Below are positions 6,802-14,528 of a stretch of DNA of 23,929 bases, in pieces. The stretch's first letter is position 1. Each line of letters starts with the position of its first letter. The stretch is from a virus. Under the pieces are notes generated by a model. The model was not told where the DNA came from. It did no database searches and saw only the letters and a list, made by a program, of their open reading frames with translations. The position numbers and the translations under genes were made by a program. Location: positions 1-23,929 of IMG/VR virus record IMGVR_UViG_3300031851_000184. One strand, given 5' to 3'.

Positions 6802-8367
6802 TTATTTTTTCCACTTTCTATAATCTTCTAAGTTATTTATGTGACTAGAATCCATGTCATCTATCCACGGGCCTCCTCTAGTGTAGTGAATACCAGTGTA
6901 ATCCCATTTAACTTTAGGGTCGTCATATCCCTCAACAAATATGTATTTTTCGGGTATTGGACTTATCTTATCTGTCCACTCAAACTGATGTAACTGTTTT
7001 CCAGTCCAAGTGTTGACAACTTCGGGTGTTAGTTTCTTACAATCTTCATGTCCATTATTAAAAAACATCATTGAAGACCACAACTTACATGGATAGTCTA
7101 TATTCACTTCTCCATCAAATTTAGTTTCATCATGTTTTATTTGTGGATATTTAATACATGCAACTGCATCATCAGGATTTAGATAGTAAAACATTGGTAG
7201 TATAGACTTGTTGAAAATAAAATCATCATCTATAAATAAACTAAATCCTTCATAGTTTTCTAAGTATGGGATTAAGAATCTACTATATGTGAATTCAGTA
7301 GATTGATTTGCATATTCTCTAGTATACTCGGAAATTTTAGACTTGTCAAGAAATTTAATTTCGGGTGTAAACTTATTATAGTTTACAAATCTACCACCAC
7401 CGATAGACTTTTGAATAGAATGTAATAAAGATTCTTTACATATATCTTGTAGGTCGTTGTGCCTACTATCATATCCTATGTAAACATTCAAGGGTTTACC
7501 TTTAGAAAGTTTAGTAACTTTCTCACTATGTTCCCAAACATATTTTCTAAAATCTACATTACTAAAGTCTGCCTGAAATTCTATAGTACCCATTGTCCAT
7601 ATTGCAGAGAGACCTTTATACTTTGGTTTTCTAACTCCATTACATACTTTGTCTTGCCAATACTCTAAACATTCCTTGACTGTTATAGGTTCTACTGGTA
7701 TAATATCATGAGAGTCCCACAATAATAATTCATTAGTTGGGTCTTCCATCTCTTCAAAACAACCTGAACGAACAGAGCCAGGATGTATCATTAATTGAAC
7801 TTTATCACCCGTAGATTGAGTTACACCCTGTATGGGTGCCCAGAGTCCTTCTTCCATAATACTTTGAGTTAACCAATGTGCTTTTGCACTATGATAATAC
7901 ATAGAATTTAATGAAACTGGAAAATCTTCAGCTTCAAAATCACCTGTTTCTAACTCATCACCAACGTAATCTTTTATCTCTACTATTGTATCACCACTTG
8001 GTTCTGATACTGCAAATTTTGTAGAAGGCGCTCCATGTTCATTTATAGAACCTGATGTATAAACTTTTGGGAAGAATTTATGGTATGAATTTGCCTGAAA
8101 TCTAAGACCTTGCCATCCAAGTAGTTCACCACTTTTTCTTAGTGGGTCTAAGTCTGACCATTTGCATTTTTTGAGTGGTGGCATATTCTCAAACATGTAT
8201 TCAAGAATTTTAAAGAATTCCGACTCCTCATCTATATTAGATAAGTCATCTAGTGAACCCAAATGCCATTGGTCTAACTCTCTTCTTGTTCTATGAGTTA
8301 GTTCTGTAAATGACTCGGGTATCTCTAGGAATTCTTTTGTTTGCTCTAGGGTTTTTAGTTTATCCAT
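6802..8367 (-). CDS. GT8-like glycosyltransferase with ParB-like N-terminal region
   Basis: This 521-residue two-part protein has a C-terminal half (about 293-505) that resembles a GT-A fold, GT8-like glycosyltransferase. It contains the nucleotide-sugar strand PLNVYIGYDSR at 292-302, STEFTYSRFLIPYL at 356-369, the metal-binding DxD-type motif FIDDDF at 378-383 and HYTRGGPW at 494-501 near the end. The N-terminal half is less clear. Residues about 176-205 (APIQGV then LMIHPGSVRSGC) recall a ParB/sulfiredoxin-like segment seen in phage proteins, without evident function. The start has AGAGG about 8 nt upstream, within a predicted 13-nt leader from a CTAAATA promoter. Possible acceptors include virion proteins, host surface sugars or a small molecule. 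It is transcribed directly after repeat protein A. Confidence 0.75.
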   Translation of the reverse strand: MDKLKTLEQTKEFLEIPESFTELTHRTRRELDQWHLGSLDDLSNIDEESEFFKILEYMFENMPPLKKCKWSDLDPLRKSGELLGWQGLRFQANSYHKFFPKVYTSGSINEHGAPSTKFAVSEPSGDTIVEIKDYVGDELETGDFEAEDFPVSLNSMYYHSAKAHWLTQSIMEEGLWAPIQGVTQSTGDKVQLMIHPGSVRSGCFEEMEDPTNELLLWDSHDIIPVEPITVKECLEYWQDKVCNGVRKPKYKGLSAIWTMGTIEFQADFSNVDFRKYVWEHSEKVTKLSKGKPLNVYIGYDSRHNDLQDICKESLLHSIQKSIGGGRFVNYNKFTPEIKFLDKSKISEYTREYANQSTEFTYSRFLIPYLENYEGFSLFIDDDFIFNKSILPMFYYLNPDDAVACIKYPQIKHDETKFDGEVNIDYPCKLWSSMMFFNNGHEDCKKLTPEVVNTWTGKQLHQFEWTDKISPIPEKYIFVEGYDDPKVKWDYTGIHYTRGGPWIDDMDSSHINNLEDYRKWKK

Positions 8368-8385
8368 AATATATCCTCTTACACT

Positions 8386-8393
8386 TATTTAGT
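8386..8393 (-). promoter_or_regulatory. T4-type late promoter (ACTAAATA) for the glycosyltransferase
   Basis: The minus strand reads ACTAAATA just before the stop of repeat gene A. With T4 late geometry +1 falls at about 8380, giving a 13-nt leader (AAGAGGATATATT) that carries the Shine-Dalgarno AGAGG. The fit of promoter, leader and ribosome site supports a real promoter starting the modification-like cassette. Confidence 0.75.
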
Positions 8394-8395
8394 GT

Positions 8396-9478
8396 TTAAG
8401 AAGATATAGGTGTTCCAGGCCACGTTTGTGATAAATTACCATCCCATCTAATAACAGGTGTTCTACCTTGTCTAGCATATGTGCCAGGTTGTCTATTTTG
8501 GTATGTAAACGGTGTTTGACCCTGTCTAGCATATGTGCCAGGTTGTCTATTTTGGTATGTAAACGGTGTTTGACCCTGTCTAGCATATGTGCCAGGTTGT
8601 CTATTCTGATAAGTGAATGGAGTCTGACCTTGTCTAGCATATGTGCCAGGTTGTCTATTTTGGTATGTAAACGGTGTTTGTGCATTAACTGGATTCTGAT
8701 AGATACTAGGTTGTCTATTCTGATAAGTGAATGGAGTTTGTGCATTAACTGGATTCTGATAGGTACTAGGTTGTCTATTTTGGTATGTGAACGGTGTTCT
8801 ACCTTGTCTTGCATAGGTGTTAGGTTGTCTATTCTGATAAGTGAATGGAGTCTGTCCTTGTCTTGCATAGGTGTTAGGTTGTCTGTTCTGATATGTAAAC
8901 GGTGTTTGACCCTGTCTTGCATATGTTCCAGGCTGTCTGTTCTGATATGTAAATGGTGTTCTACCAGTTCTTTGATATGTACCAGGCTGTCTGTTACTAT
9001 ATGTAAATGGTACTCTGTAACTTACAGGGTTTCTGTATGTAAATGGTGACCTGTTACTATATGTAAATGGTACTCTGTAACTTACAGGGTTTCTGTATGT
9101 AAATGGTGACCTGTTCTGATAAGTGAACGGTAACTGATAACCTACTGGGTTTCTGTATGTAAATGGAGACCTTCTCTGATAAGTGAATGGTTGTCTAGCA
9201 TTAGCAATATATGGAACCCTGTATGTAAATGGATTTCTATATGTAAATGGTTGTCTAGCATTCGCAATATATGGTACACGATAGGTAAATGGGTTTCTGT
9301 ATGTAAATGGTTGTCTAGCATTCGCAATATATGGAACCCTGTATGTAAATGGGTTTCTGTATGTAAAAGGAGACCTTCCATTAGCGATATATGGCACACG
9401 ATAGGTAAACGGCACCCTATATGTAAATGGTTGCCTAGCGTTTCCTATATTAGGTACTTGATAATTTCCTATTGCCAT
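8396..9478 (-). CDS. Repeat protein A: Tyr/Pro/Arg-rich low-complexity protein
   Basis: This 360-residue protein is made almost entirely of repeats. The N-terminal half uses 20-residue units such as RQPFTYRNPFTYRVPYIANA. The C-terminal half uses 18-residue units such as TPFTYQNRQPGTYARQGQ, with occasional 20-residue variants (PSTYQNPVNAQ). It contains no Lys, Cys, His or Glu and a single Asp near the C-terminus (RWDGN), so it is extremely basic through Arg alone. There is no signal peptide, no membrane segment and no globular C-terminal domain; it ends TWPGTPISS. AGGA about 9 nt before the ATG supports the start. It is related to proteins B, C and D in this window. Context suggests a virion fibre or adhesive element; the function is unknown. 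Base-level repeats are nearly perfect in places. Confidence 0.85.
   Translation of the reverse strand: MAIGNYQVPNIGNARQPFTYRVPFTYRVPYIANGRSPFTYRNPFTYRVPYIANARQPFTYRNPFTYRVPYIANARQPFTYRNPFTYRVPYIANARQPFTYQRRSPFTYRNPVGYQLPFTYQNRSPFTYRNPVSYRVPFTYSNRSPFTYRNPVSYRVPFTYSNRQPGTYQRTGRTPFTYQNRQPGTYARQGQTPFTYQNRQPNTYARQGQTPFTYQNRQPNTYARQGRTPFTYQNRQPSTYQNPVNAQTPFTYQNRQPSIYQNPVNAQTPFTYQNRQPGTYARQGQTPFTYQNRQPGTYARQGQTPFTYQNRQPGTYARQGQTPFTYQNRQPGTYARQGRTPVIRWDGNLSQTWPGTPISS
8466..9450 (-). repeat. Tandem coding repeats of 54 and 60 bp in gene A
   Basis: The DNA repeats with a 54-bp period in 8466-8680 (units around 8470 and 8524 are essentially identical) and a 60-bp period from about 8940 to 9440. Units at 9001 and 9061 are identical except at their last few bases. 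Periods are multiples of three, so unit gain or loss keeps the frame. This is coding repetition, not an intergenic array. Confidence 0.9.
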
Positions 9479-9489
9479 TTATATTTTTC

Positions 9490-9792
9490 CTATACTACTT
9501 CTATTAAAAGAGAACCGTAATGTCCTGTAAGAGTTCTCATATTATCAGGTACATCAATATCATCAGGATATGGAAGAACGTAAGACATTGAGATAATCTC
9601 GGTGATTATATTGTTTTCCACAATCTGTAAAAAGTTATTACAAGCCTCATCATCTACAGTAGTTCCTACCGTAAATTCACTTTCATTTACATTAACATCT
9701 ACTTGATAGTCTACACCATCAATAGTTACCTCTTTTAGAGGATTACTCTTTCTATGTTTTATTCCGTTTTTTAAAAATGTTGTTGTTGCCAT
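9490..9792 (-). CDS. Hypothetical 100-residue protein between repeat genes B and A
   Basis: I do not recognise this 100-residue, mildly acidic protein. It starts with a short basic segment (MATTTFLKNGIKHRKSNPLK) and continues as mixed alpha/beta (DGVDYQVDVNVNESEFTVG) to a hydrophobic end (YGSLLIEVV). It has no repeat units, no membrane segment and no signal peptide. A strong Shine-Dalgarno (GAGGAG, 8 nt before the ATG) supports the start. Its position between two repeat genes, 15 nt after B and 11 nt before A, suggests a partner or assembly factor for them, but nothing in the sequence proves this. Confidence 0.75.
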   Translation of the reverse strand: MATTTFLKNGIKHRKSNPLKEVTIDGVDYQVDVNVNESEFTVGTTVDDEACNNFLQIVENNIITEIISMSYVLPYPDDIDVPDNMRTLTGHYGSLLIEVV

Positions 9793-9807
9793 GTTATTTT
9801 CTCCTCA

Positions 9808-11442
9808 TTATAAAATTGCTAAACTGTTTGGTGAACCACTAGGTGCGACATAAAAAGCAGCACCATTAATGTTTACTGTTTTGTAACAGTAAGTGTCGTT
9901 GTAAGGGTAGAATGTAAACCCTGCAAAAGGATAATCATTCTGACCAGCAGGGGTTATTACTCTAAATTTTGTTGCCGGTGAAGCAGGTAAACTAACATAT
10001 GCACCACTTATATAGAACTGACCAAGGGTTACTGTACCATTTGGACTAGTGCCTGGTGTAAATATTGTAAATTGTTTCCCTGTATTCTCTGACCATGGTA
10101 TAGTTGGGTTTTGAGGCCAGTTACCGTTAGTTCCCAACGGATTATTTCCTGTAGGAGCAAACGGAGATTGACCAAAGTCAAAACCATTTTTCAATGAACT
10201 ATACCCATAGCCAGGGTAAATAGTAGCTGAAGTTGACGTGAATGGCCCAGCAACTAATGGGTCGGGATACGGATATGTACCTGGCGTTCTAAATGAATAT
10301 GTAAATGGTGTCTGTCCATTTGCAGGATATCTTGCATTCGCAGGATATCTAGCACTGTAAGTAAAAGGTTGTCTAGCATTACTAGGTGATTGAGCATTCG
10401 CAGGATACCTAGCATTGTAAGTAAACGGTGATTGTGCGTTACTAGGTGATTGAGCATTCGCAGGATACCTAGCATTGTAAGTAAACGGTGATTGTGCGTT
10501 ACTAGGACTCTGAGCGGCAGCAGGATACCTAGCATTGTAAGTAAACGGTGTTTGACCATTCGCAATAACTGGTTGTTGTGCAGATACTGGGTTTCTATAA
10601 CCTCTTGGAGTTCTAGCATTCGCAATATACGGTTGTTGTGCAGATACTGGGTTTCTGTATCCTGCAGGTTGTCTAGCGTTAGCAATATATGGTTGTTGAC
10701 CGTTTACAGGGTTTCTATATCCAGCAGGTTGTCTAGCGTTCGCAATATATGGGGTCTGACTGTTAGCAATATAAGGATATGGTTGCTGAGCGTTAGCGAT
10801 ATAAGGCGTTTGACTGTTTGCAATATACGGATAAGGTTGTTGTGCAGATGCAATATAAGGCGATTGACTATTCGCAATATATGGATACGGTTGTTGTGCA
10901 TTCGCAATGTAAGGACTCTGACTATTAGCAATATACGGATAAGGTTGTTGTGCAGCTGCAATATATGGTGTTTGTGCATTTACTGGATTTCTGTATGTAC
11001 TAGGTTGTCTTGCATTCGCAATATAAGGTGTCTGAGCGTTACTAGGATTTCTGTATGTACTAGGTTGTCTAGCATTTGCAATGTAAGGTGTCTGACTATT
11101 TGCAATGTACGGATATGGTTGCTGAGCATTTGCAATGTAAGGACTCTGACTGTTTGCTATGTACGGATATGGTTGTTGTGCATTTGCAATATATGGAGTC
11201 TGACTATTAGCAATATAAGGATACGGTTGTTGAGCGTTAGCGATATAAGGAGTTTGACTATTTGCAATATACGGATACGGTTGTTGAGTATTTTGTTGAC
11301 CTGATGCATTATTCCACCCTGTAGGTGTTTTTACATATATTTGGTCTACAGCCTTCCACGTTGTAGAACCTGTTTTAACCCATCCACCTTGAGTTGAACT
11401 CCAACCCGAAGGTGTTTTTACCTTTTGTGACCCTGTTGCCAT
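9808..11442 (-). CDS. Repeat protein B: Tyr/Pro/Gln repeats with N- and C-terminal domains
   Basis: This 544-residue protein has three parts. Residues 1-50 form a small domain with three GW motifs and VDQIYVKTPTGW at 32-43. Residues about 53-390 are repeats, first 18-residue units (QQPYPYIANSQTPYIANA) and later 20-residue units (ARQPAGYRNPVSAQQPYIAN, SPFTYNARYPANAQSPSNAQ). Residues about 391-544 form a globular, aromatic and Gly-rich domain (PYPDPLVAGPF, PGYGYSSL, SPFAPTG, WPQNPTIPW, IFTPGTSPNGTV) that clearly matches the C-terminus of protein D. The repeat zone lacks acidic residues. It is probably a fibrous virion protein with a distal globular tip. A terminator-like hairpin lies just upstream, and the ATG has AAGG about 11 nt ahead. 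Confidence 0.85.
   Translation of the reverse strand: MATGSQKVKTPSGWSSTQGGWVKTGSTTWKAVDQIYVKTPTGWNNASGQQNTQQPYPYIANSQTPYIANAQQPYPYIANSQTPYIANAQQPYPYIANSQSPYIANAQQPYPYIANSQTPYIANARQPSTYRNPSNAQTPYIANARQPSTYRNPVNAQTPYIAAAQQPYPYIANSQSPYIANAQQPYPYIANSQSPYIASAQQPYPYIANSQTPYIANAQQPYPYIANSQTPYIANARQPAGYRNPVNGQQPYIANARQPAGYRNPVSAQQPYIANARTPRGYRNPVSAQQPVIANGQTPFTYNARYPAAAQSPSNAQSPFTYNARYPANAQSPSNAQSPFTYNARYPANAQSPSNARQPFTYSARYPANARYPANGQTPFTYSFRTPGTYPYPDPLVAGPFTSTSATIYPGYGYSSLKNGFDFGQSPFAPTGNNPLGTNGNWPQNPTIPWSENTGKQFTIFTPGTSPNGTVTLGQFYISGAYVSLPASPATKFRVITPAGQNDYPFAGFTFYPYNDTYCYKTVNINGAAFYVAPSGSPNSLAIL
10270..11290 (-). repeat. Tandem coding repeats of 54 and 60 bp in gene B
   Basis: The segments 10381-10440 and 10441-10500 are identical 60-mers. 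The block from about 10740 to 11290 repeats with a 54-bp period and more synonymous drift. Mixing of identical and diverged neighbours suggests repeated local duplication over time. Confidence 0.9.
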
Positions 11443-11461
11443 ATTCTATATTACCTTATAA

Positions 11462-11493
11462 AGTTAAAAATTAAATACTCTTACTAAGAGTAT
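11462..11493 (-). terminator. Probable intrinsic terminator after the 910-residue fibre gene
   Basis: An 8-bp inverted repeat (ATACTCTT / AAGAGTAT) with a 3-nt loop lies at 11475-11493. On the minus strand it is followed by TTAATTTTTAACTT. The fibre stop codon (TAG) spans the loop and stem edge. The stem is AT-rich, so it may be a weak terminator or an mRNA 3'-end stabiliser between the fibre and repeat gene B. Confidence 0.55.
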
Positions 11494-14216
11494 AAAACCC
11501 ATAAATCACCAACTGCACCATCACTACCTGTAGGAGATGAAGTTGATTGATATATGTTTCTCACATATCCACCCGAGTTCGAAGTGTTACTAGTTGTTAT
11601 TGTTCCTAGTGTTGCATTAGAACCACTCTCATATTTAGTGTTTAAGGCAGTCTGTAGTCCGTCAACATTTGCAATTGTGTGATTATGCGAATCGTCTGCA
11701 ACTGCAGCTGAAATTGTAATATTACCAGTTCCATCAAATGATGCAGAACCTGATAAGTCTCCACCCAATGCAATTGTTCTTGCAGTAGTTAACTTAGCAG
11801 CACTAGATGCAGTAGAAGCGTTTCCTGTTAATGAACCTTCAAAAGAAGATGCCTTAACATTATGTGAACCAAATGTCCATTCGTCTTCTGACTCGTCCCA
11901 TGTCAATGAAACATTAGCAGAAGTTCCTCTTTCAACTTCAATACCTGAATCCTGTGAAGGTGTTCCAGTAACATCATTGTTAAGTGTAATGATATTATCA
12001 GATACATTAAGCGTTGCAGTGTTAACAGTTGTTGTAGTTCCGTTAACAGTCAAATCACCTGAAAGTGTAAGGTCTGCGAATTGAACATCACTAGTTGTTG
12101 AAACTGCCTGTCCAATACTAATTGCACCACCACTGAATCCAACACCAGTACCTGCACTTAAATGAGCACGAGTCTCAGCAGCACTTGGGCCTGTATATGT
12201 TATCACACCAGTACCACTGTTATATGCAAGTGAACCATCTCCACCTGAATCTGTTACTGATAGTTTACCTCTTACTTGTGAATCACTGATACCTGAATAT
12301 GTGATTGCACCAGTTGAAGAGTTGTATGATAGCGAACCATCTCCAGCGTTATCTGTTACCGATATTAGTCCTCTTACTTCTGCATCTGTTCTTTCTGTGA
12401 ATGAGAAAGCACCAGTTCCACTGTTGTATGATAAATCTCCACCAGCAGATAATAAACCTCTAATACTTCCATCTGATAAACCAGCAAGTGTAAGTGTTCC
12501 AGCAGTATCGTCATATGTAGAAGTGATGTTTGTTCCACCAACTACTAAACCATTTACGATATCTTCGATTTCTTCTTCAGTTTTTCCTGAAGTATTAATT
12601 GTAAGTGTTCCAGCAGTGTCATCATATGATGTTGTTATGTTAGTACCACCAACCAATAATGCATTTACTCTGTCATCAACTCTTTCTGAAGTATGATATA
12701 AGTTACCATTTTCTGAAATATCACCAGTGTCTAGTGTTACTGAAGAACCTAATGCAGTTGAACTTCCGTTAACTGTTATTGTTGAGTTCGCAAGTTTATT
12801 ATTTGCGATTGAACCTGCAAGTTTACTTTGATTGATTGAACCTGCCAACATAGCATTAGTAATACCTGATGCCTTAACCTGAACTGTATCTGTATCTATT
12901 TCTAATGAACTGTCATCAACATTTACGTTTAAAGTTACATCACCTGAAGTTCCACCACCAGTTAAACCAGTACCAGCAACTACGGATTCTATATCACCAG
13001 CATCATTTGTGAATGATATTACACCACTAGTAGAGTTATATGATAAATCACCACTAACACTAATCGCACTTCTTGCCCTTGCAGCAGTATGATAAAGGTT
13101 ATTCGAACCTTCTGTAATTTCGTCTGAATTGTCTTTAGTAGCAACTTGAGCATCAACATATGCCTTTACGGATTGCTGTGATGGAAGTTTTGTAGCACTA
13201 TCAGAGACCATGTTGTCTTCGTCTATTAATGCATTAGTAATTCTTGCATCTACTCTTGCAGATGTGTGATAAAGGTTAGTTGAACCTTCAGTGATTTCGT
13301 CTGTATTGTCTTTACCTGCAACTTGTGAGTCTACATATGCCTTTACGGATTGTTGTGAAGCAGCGTGAGATGCACTGTTTGATGTCATATCATCTTCATC
13401 TTTAAGGTCTAAGTTTACAGTAACAGCACCTGAAGTTCCACCACCAGTTAAACCTGTTCCAGCAACTACAGATTCTATATCACCTGCATCATTAGTAAAT
13501 GATATTACACCAGTTGAACTATTGTATGATATATCACCACTTGCAGATAGAGCAGCTCTTGCTCTTGCATCTGTAAAGTAAAGATTGGAACCTTCTGTAA
13601 TTTCGTCTGTATTGTCTTTACCTGCAACTTGTGAGTCAACGTATGCTTTTACTGACTGTTGACTTGGAAGTTTAGTAGCACTATTTGATGCCATATTATC
13701 TTCATCAACTAATGCATTTGTAATTCTAGCATCTGCTCTTGCATCTGTAAAGTAAAGGTTACTTGAACCTTCTGTTATTTCATCTGTATTGTCTTTTGTT
13801 AGAATACTTGCATCAACATAAGCTTTAATTGATTGTTGTGATGCAGCGTGAGATGCACTGTTCGAAGACATATCGTCTTCGTCTTTAAGGTCGATTGCAA
13901 TGTCATCTGCGTTTACAGTAATACCTGTACCAGCACCAATGTTTAATGTTGCATCACCTGAAGTTGCAGTACCAGTTAAACCAGCACCAGCATTTACTCC
14001 TGTGATATCTCCAACATTACCTGTGATTGTTAATGTGTTAGCAGAATCATCATATGATAATCCAATACCAGCACCAGCAGTTAGTAACGAAGCAACTCTA
14101 TCGTCAATAGTCTCACTACCAATAGCAGCACCAGTAATAGAACCACTAGAGTCTATAACCTCTACACCACCAACGGATAGACCATTTTTAATATTAAAAT
14201 TCTTTTCTCCAGCCAT
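11484..14216 (-). CDS. Long modular tail-fibre-like structural protein (910 residues)
   Basis: This is a large Gly/Ser/Thr/Asp-rich beta-type fibre protein without Cys. The N-terminus (GLSVGGVEVIDSSGSITGAAI) is shared with the 76-residue upstream protein. Residues about 115-430 contain repeated cassettes: DEDNMASNSATKLPSQQS, KAYVDSQVAGKDNTDEITEG and LYFTDARA. Next come repeated SYNSGTG and RGLLSAGGDL units. A late module (SGDLTVNGTTTTVNTATLNV and on to TWDESEDEWTFG) recurs in two other proteins here. It ends SSPTGSDGAVGDLWVLYS, a typical capping end. It is probably a trimeric side or short fibre; baseplate location is inferred. The ATG overlaps the previous stop (TAATG) and GGAGGG lies 8 nt upstream. 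Confidence 0.85.
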   Translation of the reverse strand: MAGEKNFNIKNGLSVGGVEVIDSSGSITGAAIGSETIDDRVASLLTAGAGIGLSYDDSANTLTITGNVGDITGVNAGAGLTGTATSGDATLNIGAGTGITVNADDIAIDLKDEDDMSSNSASHAASQQSIKAYVDASILTKDNTDEITEGSSNLYFTDARADARITNALVDEDNMASNSATKLPSQQSVKAYVDSQVAGKDNTDEITEGSNLYFTDARARAALSASGDISYNSSTGVISFTNDAGDIESVVAGTGLTGGGTSGAVTVNLDLKDEDDMTSNSASHAASQQSVKAYVDSQVAGKDNTDEITEGSTNLYHTSARVDARITNALIDEDNMVSDSATKLPSQQSVKAYVDAQVATKDNSDEITEGSNNLYHTAARARSAISVSGDLSYNSTSGVISFTNDAGDIESVVAGTGLTGGGTSGDVTLNVNVDDSSLEIDTDTVQVKASGITNAMLAGSINQSKLAGSIANNKLANSTITVNGSSTALGSSVTLDTGDISENGNLYHTSERVDDRVNALLVGGTNITTSYDDTAGTLTINTSGKTEEEIEDIVNGLVVGGTNITSTYDDTAGTLTLAGLSDGSIRGLLSAGGDLSYNSGTGAFSFTERTDAEVRGLISVTDNAGDGSLSYNSSTGAITYSGISDSQVRGKLSVTDSGGDGSLAYNSGTGVITYTGPSAAETRAHLSAGTGVGFSGGAISIGQAVSTTSDVQFADLTLSGDLTVNGTTTTVNTATLNVSDNIITLNNDVTGTPSQDSGIEVERGTSANVSLTWDESEDEWTFGSHNVKASSFEGSLTGNASTASSAAKLTTARTIALGGDLSGSASFDGTGNITISAAVADDSHNHTIANVDGLQTALNTKYESGSNATLGTITTSNTSNSGGYVRNIYQSTSSPTGSDGAVGDLWVLYS

Positions 14217-14446
14217 TATAATGTCCCTCCATCAATCTGAACATTTGCCAGAGTTTTAGATGTAGATGCATCTGAAAGATGCGTATCTACTAATGAGTTT
14301 GCGTAGTACTTAGCGGAACCTTCTGCAAGATTATCAGTAGTTAAATCTGATATTGCAGCTGCAACTATCTTACCTGATGAATTGATTACTTCGGTGGTTC
14401 CAACACTGACTCCGTATTCTACTACAAATTTGTTTTGTGTTGCCAT
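14216..14446 (-). CDS. Mini fibre-module protein ending IDGGTL
   Basis: This 76-residue protein matches the N-terminal module of the 910-residue fibre that follows (here GVSVGTTEVINSSGKIVAAA), then has one NLAEGSAKYYANSLVD unit and ends ANVQIDGGTL. It thus looks like a stand-alone N-terminal fibre module rather than a broken gene: it has its own late promoter about 43 nt upstream and AGGA before the ATG. Its stop overlaps the next ATG. It may be an adaptor or assembly partner of the 910-residue fibre. Confidence 0.75.
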   Translation of the reverse strand: MATQNKFVVEYGVSVGTTEVINSSGKIVAAAISDLTTDNLAEGSAKYYANSLVDTHLSDASTSKTLANVQIDGGTL

Positions 14447-14488
14447 TTTTTCGTGTGTCCTATTTGAAAAATTACTTTATCTACATAC

Positions 14489-14496
14489 TATTTAGA
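14489..14496 (-). promoter_or_regulatory. T4-type late promoter (TCTAAATA) for the 76- and 910-residue genes
   Basis: The minus strand reads TCTAAATAGTATG in the 82-nt gap upstream of the 76-residue gene. Predicted +1 is about 14483, giving a 37-nt leader with AGGA 11 nt before the ATG. A 5-bp inverted repeat (GAAGA / TCTTC, 14495-14510) lies immediately upstream of the box; its role is unclear. Confidence 0.72.
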
Positions 14497-14528
14497 AGAT
14501 AGTGTTCTTCATAAAGTACGTTTTTTTA

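Noticed and set aside
6834-6841. CATAAATA box near the end of the glycosyltransferase gene
   Set aside because: It is inside coding sequence about 80 nt from the next start, where a better-placed TATAAT candidate exists.
8466-11290. Regular direct repeats resembling a CRISPR array or intergenic satellite
   Set aside because: The repeats are in-frame coding units of 54 or 60 bp without unique spacers of constant size, and the reading frame runs through them with start, ribosome site and stop.
8468-11304. Long open frames on the plus strand and in other minus frames over the repeat genes
   Set aside because: They are by-products of the repeated, stop-poor sequence. They lack ribosome sites, give Cys/Arg/Leu-rich or His/Leu-rich translations and oppose the direction of all other genes.
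8396-11442. Diversity-generating retroelement acting on the fibre genes
   Set aside because: No reverse transcriptase gene is in the window and there is no template/variable repeat pair with adenine-specific differences; variation here is by unit number and order.
11632-11638. CTAAATA box inside the 910-residue fibre as a promoter for repeat gene B
   Set aside because: It is inside coding sequence, about 190 nt from gene B, with a terminator-like hairpin in between; chance occurrence is likely in AT-rich DNA.
14216-14446. 76-residue gene as a frameshifted fragment of the 910-residue fibre
   Set aside because: It has its own promoter, ribosome site and a defined IDGGTL ending, and the following fibre has its own complete N-terminal module.
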